A DNA stretch of 7,479 bases from an uncultured bacterium (GCA_938045315.1 CALINM010000088.1:1-7479), one strand, 5' to 3'; shown: positions 1 to 6,393, counted from the first letter of the stretch. Program-made: numbers and translations. Notes: generated from the sequence alone by a model not told the origin.

Positions 1-869
1 TCTGATTTATCGGAACAACCAGAGGTTAATTTTAACATTTGTGTGAAACCAATAATACCAGTTAAGGGATTGTTAATTTCGTGTGCTATTCCTGAGGCGA
101 GAATACCTATTGAAGTATATTTTTCATTCTGAAATATATGCTCTCTCATCTTTTTTAATTCTGTTATGTCTCTCATAAAAAAAACGATATATTTATCATT
201 ATCGAATTCAAAGGTAGTTGTAGTAATACTGTATGTAATACCGTTTAATTCTTCTTGGAAAAAATTTTTATAGTCATCATAATTAATATTTTTTAAAATA
301 CTCAATGGTATTAGATCATAAGCTCTCTTACCAATAACTTCTCTTGGATGCTTACTGAATAAATTTGAGAAGGGTTTATTGCATCTAACGATAATACCAT
401 TTTTATCAATTATAAATGCGTATTCAGGTATGCTGTCAAAAACAGTTAGCCAAAACCTTTGAGACTTTTCTAAAAATACATTTAAAACTTCTTTTCTTTT
501 TTTCATCCTATCCCTTTTTATAGTTTTTAAAATTACTTTTGTCAAATTTGAAGGCCAAAATTCATTTTTATATATTACTTCTTTAACACCAAGTTTAATC
601 AATTCATCAACCATCATATTGTCAAATTGTTGAAGTATAAGAATAATAGGCCGTTTAAGAAAACTTTTCTTAGCTTTTGAGATTATTTCCCTAATTTCAT
701 CAATATTATTATTATTATTTTCTATCAAAAGAATATCGCAATTGTTATGTTCCAATAATTCATGATTCGTTCTCACCCATTGTATATTAAAATCATTTTT
801 TAAAAAATAAAAATTTTTCTTTAATTTATCAAAGGTGTCAAAAAACTGAGTATATAGAAGCAGAATCAT
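1..869 (-). CDS. PAS sensor histidine kinase with N-terminal degenerate receiver domain (partial, C-terminus outside window)
   Basis: The open frame gives 289 codons and runs off the left edge, so the ATP-binding domain is not seen. Residues 1 to about 115 have the alternating strand/helix pattern of a receiver domain. The acidic pair near the N-terminus is missing, Glu50 sits where the phospho-accepting Asp should be (DILLIE), Gln80 replaces the switch Thr/Ser, and only Lys101 is kept. Residues about 138-245 form a PAS domain (SIPEYAFIIDKNGIIVRCN, ending in RDITELKKM). A HisKA dimerisation helix follows, with the H-box GILASGIAHEINNPL and His263 as the likely phosphorylation site. No membrane segment is visible, so a cytoplasmic kinase is inferred. 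The start at 869 is the only in-frame ATG after an in-frame stop at 873-875, but its Shine-Dalgarno is poor. It lies 10 nt after the HD-GYP gene and is a plausible phosphodonor for the two regulators upstream. The kinase identity is firm; partner and signal are inferred. Confidence 0.9.
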   Translation of the reverse strand, partial: MILLLYTQFFDTFDKLKKNFYFLKNDFNIQWVRTNHELLEHNNCDILLIENNNNNIDEIREIISKAKKSFLKRPIILILQQFDNMMVDELIKLGVKEVIYKNEFWPSNLTKVILKTIKRDRMKKRKEVLNVFLEKSQRFWLTVFDSIPEYAFIIDKNGIIVRCNKPFSNLFSKHPREVIGKRAYDLIPLSILKNINYDDYKNFFQEELNGITYSITTTTFEFDNDKYIVFFMRDITELKKMREHIFQNEKYTSIGILASGIAHEINNPLTGIIGFTQMLKLTSGCSDKS

Positions 870-879
870 ATTTCATGGA

Positions 880-2361
880 TCAAATTTCAGTTTTTATTCC
901 TTTCCCAGCGTCACATTCTAAAAAAGCCTCTACAACCTTCGGGTCAAACTGTTTCCCTGAACATCTTATTAATTCTTCAATAGCAACACTATGATCGAGA
1001 GCTTTTCTGTAGGGTCTTGTAGATGTCATAGCATCATATGTATCAGCAACTGCAAGTATTCTTGCAGTAAGTGGTATTTCTTCACCTCCGAGACCATCTG
1101 GATATCCTCTACCATCATATCTTTCATGATGGTGTCTTATTAATTCCCTTTCTTTTGGGAAAAATTTGATTGGTTTTAGAATATTATCACCTATCACAGA
1201 ATGCAGTTTTATTTCTTCAAACTCTTCATCAGTAAGCTTTCCTGGCTTTAATAACACTGTATCTTTTACACCAATTTTACCAATGTCATGTAAATATCCA
1301 CCAAATTTGATTACATCAATATCTTCATCTGATAGTCCCAAAACTTTTGCAATCTGTAAAGAATAATTAGTAACCCTTTCGGAATGCTTTTTTGTATATG
1401 AATCTCTTGCTTCAATGCTAATAATAAGTGACTTTAATGTACTCACAAGATTGCTATAAAATACTTCATATAATGCATTATTTTCTATTCTCAGTGAAAC
1501 TTTTTTAGCAAATGTGTTTGCAATAGCTATATCTTCTTCATTGAATCCTGATCCATCGTTTTTGCCATTAAATACTAATCCTCCAAACACTTCACCATTA
1601 ATAGTAAGAGGAGCAAAGAGAATTTCAGTATAATTACTAACTTGTCCTAAATTAGGAATAGTTTTTTTAAAGACGCCCGGTTTTTGTCCTTCTCCAAAAA
1701 ATTCTGAAAAAAAATTATTATGGGAGAGTGAAAATTTTTCCATATTGCCGATACATTTTCTCATTTTAACTTTCCCATTCTCGAACATTAAAAATGCAGT
1801 TCCTTTTACATCAAGGAGTTTATTGCCCAATTCTACCACTTTGTCATAAACCTTTTTATTGTCATAAAGCTCATCTAATTCAGCACTAACCTCTTGCAAG
1901 AGCGAAATAGATAAATATTTCTTATAAAGTGCTAAATTTAGAAAATTTAGATTTACACTTCCTTTTTCAACACCAATTTCCTTTATTAATTTTGGTTCTG
2001 TTTTAATTCTATTCAGAATTTCCATGATATTTTCTATAGTGAATGGCTTTGTGATAAAATCTGTAGCCCCCTCTTTCATGGCATTAACAGCATTATCTAT
2101 ACTACCATAACCGGTTATAACAACAATTGGTAGATATGGATTTATTCTTTTCGCTTCCTTTATTAGATCTATCCCATTCATTTCTGGCATAGTAAGGTCA
2201 GTGAAAACAACATTAAATTCCTCTTTCTGTATCTTCTCCAGACCATCTTTTCCTGTCTCTGCCAACTCTGTATCACACCCCGCTATTTGGGTTAAAAGCT
2301 GATATAATGTGTCCCTAACCATTTGGTCATCATCAACTACCAGAACTTTTAGCTTTTCCAT
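880..2361 (-). CDS. Response regulator with HD-GYP cyclic-di-GMP phosphodiesterase domain (REC-GAF-like-HD-GYP)
   Basis: This gene encodes 493 residues. Residues 1-120 are a complete receiver domain, with acidic residues D10-D12, phospho-acceptor Asp55 (VVFTDLTMP), switch Thr83 and Lys105 (TKPF). A middle section, roughly 150-300, resembles a GAF domain. Residues about 315-490 are an HD-GYP domain with His358-Asp359 in LHDIGKIG, a histidine cluster HHHE at 410-413, and Gly419-Tyr420-Pro421 in RGYPDGL. All expected catalytic and signature residues are present, so it should hydrolyse cyclic-di-GMP in the cytoplasm under control of receiver phosphorylation. This activity is inferred from the family. 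The ATG at 2361 is preferred over an in-frame ATG at 2403 because GGAG lies 7 nt upstream of 2361 and the receiver begins at once (MEKLKVLVVDDD). The longer start would add 14 residues unlike a receiver. It overlaps the preceding regulator by 29 nt. Lowering cyclic-di-GMP generally favours swimming, which fits the flagellar operon. Confidence 0.93.
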   Translation of the reverse strand: MEKLKVLVVDDDQMVRDTLYQLLTQIAGCDTELAETGKDGLEKIQKEEFNVVFTDLTMPEMNGIDLIKEAKRINPYLPIVVITGYGSIDNAVNAMKEGATDFITKPFTIENIMEILNRIKTEPKLIKEIGVEKGSVNLNFLNLALYKKYLSISLLQEVSAELDELYDNKKVYDKVVELGNKLLDVKGTAFLMFENGKVKMRKCIGNMEKFSLSHNNFFSEFFGEGQKPGVFKKTIPNLGQVSNYTEILFAPLTINGEVFGGLVFNGKNDGSGFNEEDIAIANTFAKKVSLRIENNALYEVFYSNLVSTLKSLIISIEARDSYTKKHSERVTNYSLQIAKVLGLSDEDIDVIKFGGYLHDIGKIGVKDTVLLKPGKLTDEEFEEIKLHSVIGDNILKPIKFFPKERELIRHHHERYDGRGYPDGLGGEEIPLTARILAVADTYDAMTSTRPYRKALDHSVAIEELIRCSGKQFDPKVVEAFLECDAGKGIKTEI

Positions 2362-2902
2362 TAGTAGACTCCAATTTTTTTTGAAAGACCTTAATTTCTG
2401 CATCAGTCAAAACATTCAACCCCTTTATCTCATCTAAAAGTGTCTGCTCTAGTTTTTCTACATTCAACAAATTATGACTAAAAATATGATTAATGAACCT
2501 TTTCAAAATCATATTTTCTCTCTGTAGATTTAGCATCTTCTTACATCTGGCTACTAAAAATAAGATTTCTTCAATTTTAAATGGCTTTGTAATGTAATCA
2601 TAGGCACCCAAATCAATAACTTTGAGAGCTGAATCTAATGTACTGTAAGCAGTAATTATAACTGTTGCTAAATCTGAATTCATTTTAAGCGAAGACTTTA
2701 TCAGTTCAATACCATCAATACCAGGCATCACCAAATCTGTAATAAGAATGTCAAATTTTTCACTTCTTAGAAAATCAATAGCCTCAAATCCATCCTTTGC
2801 AGCAATCACATAATATCCCTCTTTTGATAAAATTGAAAAGACTACATCCCTTGCTATTGGATCATCATCTACAACAAGTATCTTGAAACTCTTATCATCC
2901 AC
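2333..2902 (-). CDS. Response regulator, receiver domain with short helical C-terminal extension
   Basis: The 189-residue product starts with a full receiver domain (residues 5-122). It has acidic residues D12-D14, phospho-acceptor Asp56 (ILITDLVMP), Thr84 in the switch position and Lys106 (TKPF). The remaining 65 or so residues look helical and charged. They show no helix-turn-helix, no AAA+ module and no enzymatic motif, so an output by protein contact or phosphotransfer is more likely than DNA binding; this is inference. The start codon is GTG at 2902, whose G is also the last base of the preceding gene's TAG stop (TAGTG). AGGGA lies about 10 nt upstream and no ATG is better placed. The 3' end overlaps the HD-GYP regulator by 29 nt, so the two should be made together. 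The receiver closely resembles that of the HD-GYP protein (DLxMP, TKPF), and the pair may have arisen by duplication or share the downstream PAS kinase. Confidence 0.92.
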   Translation of the reverse strand: MDDKSFKILVVDDDPIARDVVFSILSKEGYYVIAAKDGFEAIDFLRSEKFDILITDLVMPGIDGIELIKSSLKMNSDLATVIITAYSTLDSALKVIDLGAYDYITKPFKIEEILFLVARCKKMLNLQRENMILKRFINHIFSHNLLNVEKLEQTLLDEIKGLNVLTDAEIKVFQKKLESTNGKAKSSGS

Positions 2903-3102
2903 TATTCATTTTCCCTAACTGCTTTGAGTACCTCTTCTTTAGCCTGGTTGATAATGTTTCTCTTTTTCGCTTCAGCAGATATACTTACAGTGTCTTTAGG
3001 TTCTTCTATGTTATCATTTTCGAGAATGTTATTAATCCTTTGTTTCAAGAATTTGTTGTAGACATTTGTTACTCCATTAATTTGGAAGGGATTAATAGTC
3101 AT
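2902..3102 (-). CDS. Small FlgM-like flagellar protein (66 aa, lacks the usual FlgM C-terminus)
   Basis: This is a real small gene. Its ATG overlaps the fliS stop in an ATGA, a strong Shine-Dalgarno (GGAGG, 8 nt spacing) lies inside the end of fliS, and its stop overlaps the next start by one base. The protein is 66 residues and highly charged, with no signal peptide or membrane segment. The segment KDTVSISAEAKK at about 36-47 resembles the conserved D-x-V-x-[IL]-S-x-E-A-K stretch of FlgM, the anti-sigma-28 factor, and NPFQINGVTNVYNKF near the N-terminus also resembles FlgM N-termini. FlgM proteins are usually around 90-100 residues and bind sigma-28 through a C-terminal helical part. Here only about 20 residues follow the motif, so sigma-28 binding is uncertain. 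The place after fliS is often held by fliT, but I see no clear FliT resemblance. The coding call is strong; the FlgM assignment is tentative. Confidence 0.85.
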   Translation of the reverse strand: MTINPFQINGVTNVYNKFLKQRINNILENDNIEEPKDTVSISAEAKKRNIINQAKEEVLKAVRENE

Positions 3103-3473
3103 TTAATTTGCCTCCATGCATCCCTTAATTCCATCATAATTTTCTCTACCACATTAAGATGAGAAATATCATTTTTTAAATTTGCTCTCGAGATCTCTTG
3201 CAAACAGAATATATACAGATCTTCCAAATTTTCAGCAATTTTGCCTCCCACATCTTTATTTAAGCTTCCCAATAACTCTTCTATTATTCTCGTCAACCTA
3301 AATATATTATCGACCTTTTCCTGTAAATCTTTAACTAAAATTGCTTTTTTCGCCCTATTAAGAAAATCTATTGCTCCATCATAAAGCATTATTAATAGCT
3401 CAACTGAATTTGTTGATGTTTTAACTACTGTCTCCATATAAGCATTTCTTGCTACTTGTAAATTATTAGTCAT
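3099..3473 (-). CDS. fliS: Flagellar export chaperone FliS
   Basis: FliS is the cytoplasmic chaperone that binds the disordered C-terminal end of flagellin, prevents premature polymerisation and delivers it to the type III export gate. The 124-residue product has the family's usual length and is all helical. Signature segments are the N-terminal ARNAYMETVVKTSTNSVELL, the LIMLYDGAIDFLNRAKKAI stretch at about 27-45, and a C-terminal helix ending LRDAWRQI. The ATG overlaps the fliD stop in an ATGA (4-nt overlap), and GGGGGA lies 8 nt upstream, so translation is probably coupled to fliD. The gene sits after flagellin, flaG and fliD in the usual filament-gene order. Nothing is missing or truncated. 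In some bacteria FliS also contacts FlgM or FliW; whether it does so here with the adjacent FlgM-like protein cannot be seen. Confidence 0.96.
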   Translation of the reverse strand: MTNNLQVARNAYMETVVKTSTNSVELLIMLYDGAIDFLNRAKKAILVKDLQEKVDNIFRLTRIIEELLGSLNKDVGGKIAENLEDLYIFCLQEISRANLKNDISHLNVVEKIMMELRDAWRQIK

Positions 3474-4855
3474 TTATTATTCCCCCATTTGCTTAAAGTC
3501 TGAGTTAAATAGTCACCATTTTTTTGAAGTCCTGCGATAGTTTTTTCAAGTTCATAAAATTTCTTTCTATATGAAACTTCCATTTGGTTTAATTTATCTT
3601 CTAAAGATTCAATTTTTTTATCCATGTTTGCTATCAACTTATTATAGTTTTCCTTCCTTTGTGGAATTATTTTTTCAAGATAATTATTTAAGTTATTCTC
3701 AAGGTTATTTATAACAGAATCAAAAGTATTGACTAATTCCACATAATTACTCCTTATAAAATTATCAAATCTAACACTATCAAGACTTAACACTCCTGTT
3801 TTATCATGATTTAAACCATAATTTGTTAAAGTTTTGCCATTATAAGAATCTGTTAAAATACTTCTAACCGAAGCTTTTAGTTGCCTCACTATGTAATCAT
3901 CTTTGATAGATGAATCATTTAAAGCAGTCATTAAATTATTATAATTTGATACAAAAGTATTCAAATTATTTATTGATTTGGGGTAATCTTTTTCAACATT
4001 CAACTTAATATATTCACCATTTGAGACATTTTGTAGCTGTAATGTAACATTTTCAACAATATCACTAATCTGATTTTTTGAGCGTGTAACAGTAATACCA
4101 TCAACTTCAACAACCGCGTCTATTGCTTTTTTTGATTGAGATAAATTTGCAATCCCACCAGAAACATTCCCATCCACATCATATGTGGCATTAAACGCTA
4201 ATCTTGAAAGGCCGCTATTATCAACCTCCTCGGGCAAAGTTTCAAAAATTCCATCATTATTTTCATCAACTCTAATTACAATTCTATTACTTGCACCTGT
4301 CTCAGTTGAAGTCAGAACAAGTCTATAACCAGATCCATCGTTTATTATATTTGCTCTTATTTTTAATCCAGTAGCATTAATTGCATTTTTTAGGCTACCA
4401 AGTGAATTGTTCATTGCATCTATTGTTATAATGTTCTCCTCACTGTCCCCAACTTTTATGGATATTTTTTGGACAGAATTTGCATCTAAATCAGCCACAG
4501 CAGCATCGGGAGTAGAAAATGTTTCAGAAAAAATACTTTGACTTTCTGCTAATCTAACCACTTTGAGAGTGTATATTCCCTCTTGTGCATTTTTAGAAGC
4601 AGATGCCGTTACAATATTTGGATTAGTTGTATGTACTTTATAGGGAACAAGATTTGCTCCTTTTAAGTCTTTGAGAGTGTCTTTTAAGTTTTTTAAAAGA
4701 TTTGTTAGATTGCCTAACTTGCTTATCTTCGTATTAAAATCACCTTTTTTCTTTTTCAACCCCTCGATAGGCTTTCTCTCCACAGCCATCAGTTGTTCTA
4801 TAATTTTTGCAGAATCTATTCCAGAAAATACACCAGTACCTGAAATAACCGTCAT
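3470..4855 (-). CDS. fliD: Flagellar filament capping protein FliD (hook-associated protein 2)
   Basis: FliD forms the oligomeric cap at the filament tip, where exported flagellin is folded into place. The 461-residue protein has the FliD N-terminal domain (SGIDSAKIIEQLMAVERKPI at 15-34, followed by a coiled-coil helix to about 70). A beta-rich middle follows, including a flagellin-IN-like motif (VEVDGITVTRSKNQISDIV near 245-265). The C-terminal domain contains FVSNYNNLMTALND, then TGVLSLDSVRFDNFI, and ends in a long amphipathic coiled coil (about 405-450). A DENNDG loop at 197-202 looks like a calcium-binding loop and is treated separately. It has no classical signal peptide, as expected for flagellar type III export. 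The start at 4855 has GGGAG 6 nt upstream and lies 3 nt after the flaG stop. The stop overlaps fliS by 4 nt. Length and ends are normal for the family. Confidence 0.97.
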   Translation of the reverse strand: MTVISGTGVFSGIDSAKIIEQLMAVERKPIEGLKKKKGDFNTKISKLGNLTNLLKNLKDTLKDLKGANLVPYKVHTTNPNIVTASASKNAQEGIYTLKVVRLAESQSIFSETFSTPDAAVADLDANSVQKISIKVGDSEENIITIDAMNNSLGSLKNAINATGLKIRANIINDGSGYRLVLTSTETGASNRIVIRVDENNDGIFETLPEEVDNSGLSRLAFNATYDVDGNVSGGIANLSQSKKAIDAVVEVDGITVTRSKNQISDIVENVTLQLQNVSNGEYIKLNVEKDYPKSINNLNTFVSNYNNLMTALNDSSIKDDYIVRQLKASVRSILTDSYNGKTLTNYGLNHDKTGVLSLDSVRFDNFIRSNYVELVNTFDSVINNLENNLNNYLEKIIPQRKENYNKLIANMDKKIESLEDKLNQMEVSYRKKFYELEKTIAGLQKNGDYLTQTLSKWGNNK

Positions 4856-4858
4856 ATT

Positions 4859-5182
4859 TTACTCCCTTTTCAAACTATTTTTTATATATTCTTTTATTCT
4901 CTCTTTTAAATTCATTAACTCCTCAGGTGGGATTTGTTTTATAAGATTACCTTCTTCATCTTCAATTCTTATGTAAACATTATTTTTTTCATCAATAACC
5001 CATAAAGCTTTAAAATATTTTGCTAATGGCTTCATCTCTTTTTTTGTTTTTTCATTTTTCTGAATCTCGTTATTATTTATATTGATTGATATAGAATCCC
5101 TATCCAATTTTTCAGGCTTTTTCTCAATATTATTAAGTTCTATATTGTTTATTGCTAAATTCGCAATAACTTTCGTAATCAT
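4859..5182 (-). CDS. flaG: FlaG family flagellar protein
   Basis: The 107-residue protein has a variable, Asn- and Lys-rich N-terminal half. It is followed by the conserved FlaG domain at about 52-107, with KYFKALWVIDEKNNVYIRIE and the family hallmark GNLIKQIPPEELMNLKERI (compare the D-x-x-T-G-E-V-I-R-Q-I-P-P-E-E signature). FlaG proteins are encoded next to flagellin and fliD in many bacteria and influence filament length or stability; the biochemical mechanism is poorly defined. It lies between flagellin (41-nt gap) and fliD (3-nt gap) in the same orientation. The start at 5182 has no Shine-Dalgarno at normal distance. The nearest strong one (AGGAGG) is 33 nt upstream, separated by a perfect 11-bp hairpin that could bring it close, as described separately. 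No signal peptide or membrane segment is seen. Confidence 0.93.
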   Translation of the reverse strand: MITKVIANLAINNIELNNIEKKPEKLDRDSISININNNEIQKNEKTKKEMKPLAKYFKALWVIDEKNNVYIRIEDEEGNLIKQIPPEELMNLKERIKEYIKNSLKRE

Positions 5183-5189
5183 TTTATTT

Positions 5190-5226
5190 CAGGGAGAGGG
5201 TTGTCCCTCCCCCTGCCTCCTTTTTA
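5190..5226 (-). promoter_or_regulatory. Hairpin between Shine-Dalgarno and flaG start (possible structure-bridged ribosome binding site)
   Basis: Read on the minus strand, the flagellin TAA (5226-5224) is followed by AAAGGAGG. Next comes an 11-bp stem, CAGGGGGAGGG paired with CCCTCTCCCTG (one G-U pair, loop ACAA, 5215-5190), then AAATAAA and the flaG ATG. Unfolded, the AGGAGG at 5221-5216 is 33 nt from the ATG, too far to work. Folded, the 26-nt hairpin leaves a 7-nt spacer, which is ideal. No run of T follows the stem, so it is not a standard intrinsic terminator. It may also protect the flagellin message from 3' exonucleases. Stem and spacing are seen directly; the function is inferred. Confidence 0.6.
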
Positions 5227-6348
5227 TCTACCTAAAAGCGCTAAAACTTGTTGTGGGCTCTGATTTGCCTGAGCAAGTACAGATATGCCAGCTTGCTGGA
5301 GAATCATAGACTTTGTCAAGTTAGCAGTTTCCACTGCAAAATCAGCATCCATAACTCTTGAACGCGCTGAAGAAACATTTTCTATTATATTGTTTAGATT
5401 CGCCACTGTGTACTCCAATCTATTGTTTATTGCACCGAGATCGCCCTTCTTGCTTAAAACATTCTCAATTGCTGTTGTAACGTAATCAATTGCATTTTGT
5501 GCATTTGCAATATTCGTAATATCTGCGGTAGAAAGATTTGCAGACAACGCATTAACTCTGGCATCTACTGAATTAATTGTAATTCTGTTGTTCAAAGCAT
5601 TTTCTGAACCAATCTGGAAAGTCCCAGAGCCAGCTGTAACATCAAATGTATTATCACTTGCTATATCTTGAATATTTGAATTAATAGTGACTTTTATGCC
5701 CAGTGCAGTAAAGTTAACTTCTGTACTATTAAGACCTGTTGGTACTGCCACATCATCAATAACCTGACTCTGACTTCCCACACTTAAAGTTAACTTTTTA
5801 CCACTGTTTGTTCCATCTTCAACTGTAAGAGTATATGTCCCAGCAGCTGCACCATTACTTGATATATCCTCTATACCGTTTGCCGCAGAGAGATTATTAC
5901 CTAAGTTACTTATCGATGAACCGAAACCACCATTTAACACATTCTGATTGTTAAATTTTGTAGAATTCGCAATTCTATCTATTTCTGTCTTTAACTGTTG
6001 GAATTCAGCATTAAGAGAAGATCTATCAGTACTTGTATTACTATCATCTGCTGCCTGAACTGCTAACTCTCTCATTCTTTGAAGCATGTTGTGTATTTCA
6101 TCCAAACCACCTTCAATAGTTTGTGCAAGTGAAATTGCATTATTAGCATTTCTAACTGCTTGAGATAATCCTCTTATTTGAGCAGTCATACGTGATGCGA
6201 TAGCTATACCTGCAGCATCATCTTTAGCAGTGTTGATTCTAAGGCCCGATGACAACCTTTGCATGGCTGTTGTCAAAATACCTTGGCTTTTTGTAAGATT
6301 CTTTTGAGCGTTAATTGATAATACGTTTGTGTTAACTACTAATGCCAT
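5224..6348 (-). CDS. fliC: Flagellin (filament subunit)
   Basis: This is the major filament protein, exported by the flagellar type III system. The 374-residue product has a classical flagellin N-terminal region, residues 1 to about 140 (MALVVNTNVLSINAQKNL, then LSSGLRINTAKDDAAGIAIA). It contains QRMRELAVQAA at 90-100, part of the D1 helix which in many bacteria is recognised by TLR5. A variable, Ser/Thr/Asn-rich central part (about 145-270) forms the exposed domain. The C-terminal region (about 275-374) is conserved and includes SSARSRVMDADFAVETANL, ending SPQQVLALLGR. No cysteine is present. The start at 6348 has AAGGAGG six bases upstream. A sigma-28 promoter and a roughly 100-nt structured leader precede it, and it heads the operon. 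Size and ends are intact. Gene naming varies (fliC, hag or flaA) between groups. Confidence 0.98.
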   Translation of the reverse strand: MALVVNTNVLSINAQKNLTKSQGILTTAMQRLSSGLRINTAKDDAAGIAIASRMTAQIRGLSQAVRNANNAISLAQTIEGGLDEIHNMLQRMRELAVQAADDSNTSTDRSSLNAEFQQLKTEIDRIANSTKFNNQNVLNGGFGSSISNLGNNLSAANGIEDISSNGAAAGTYTLTVEDGTNSGKKLTLSVGSQSQVIDDVAVPTGLNSTEVNFTALGIKVTINSNIQDIASDNTFDVTAGSGTFQIGSENALNNRITINSVDARVNALSANLSTADITNIANAQNAIDYVTTAIENVLSKKGDLGAINNRLEYTVANLNNIIENVSSARSRVMDADFAVETANLTKSMILQQAGISVLAQANQSPQQVLALLGR

Positions 6349-6354
6349 AAGCTT

Positions 6355-6361
6355 CCTCCTT
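6355..6361 (-). promoter_or_regulatory. Flagellin ribosome binding site, GGA-containing
   Basis: AAGGAGG lies six bases before the flagellin ATG and fixes its start. Its context CAAGGA also fits the core of a CsrA recognition site (CARGGA), so it could be the second site of a CsrA pair with the hairpin at 6375-6390. The ribosome binding role is near certain; CsrA binding is inference. Confidence 0.85.
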
Positions 6362-6374
6362 GAGTTTTTTTATT

Positions 6375-6390
6375 AAGGTATCCTTACCTT
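6375..6390 (-). promoter_or_regulatory. Leader hairpin with AGGA loop, candidate CsrA binding site
   Basis: On the minus strand AAGGTAAGGATACCTT forms a perfect 6-bp stem (AAGGTA with TACCTT) closing a four-base AGGA loop, 13 nt upstream of the flagellin Shine-Dalgarno. GGA in a hairpin loop, with A before it and U after it, is the core of CsrA/RsmA targets. In Bacillus subtilis, CsrA represses flagellin translation through one upstream hairpin site plus one site at the Shine-Dalgarno, antagonised by FliW. The same arrangement is seen here. No csrA or fliW gene is in the window. Confidence 0.55.
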
Positions 6391-6393
6391 TTT

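Noticed and set aside
704-720. ATT/AAT triplet run as a microsatellite or repeat element
   Set aside because: It is only about five units, in frame and encodes Asn51-Asn55 of the kinase. It is noted within the pseudo-receiver finding and not listed as a repeat.
1166-1366. 66-codon open frame on the plus strand inside the HD-GYP gene
   Set aside because: It lies opposite the conserved HD-GYP catalytic region, whose motifs account for the sequence.
2362-2403. Upstream in-frame ATG at 2403 as the HD-GYP regulator start
   Set aside because: It would add 14 residues foreign to a receiver domain and lacks a good ribosome site, whereas 2361 has GGAG at 7 nt and starts the receiver directly.
4671-4976. 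101-codon open frame on the plus strand across the flaG-fliD junction
   Set aside because: It is antisense to two well-supported genes, its Phe/Ile/Ser-rich product mirrors Lys/Asn/Asp-rich coding on the other strand, and no proper ribosome site was recognised.
5190-5215. GC-rich hairpin as an intrinsic terminator after flagellin
   Set aside because: The stem is strong but is followed by AAATAAAATG rather than a T run on the transcribed strand, and the flaG-fliD-fliS genes continue in the same direction with minimal gaps. Partial attenuation or 3' protection remains possible.
5082-5309. 75-codon open frame on the plus strand over flaG and the flagellin 3' end
   Set aside because: It is antisense to conserved coding and to the hairpin region, and its product matches no family I recognise.
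5285-5485. 66-codon open frame on the plus strand inside flagellin
   Set aside because: It is opposite the highly conserved flagellin C-terminus.
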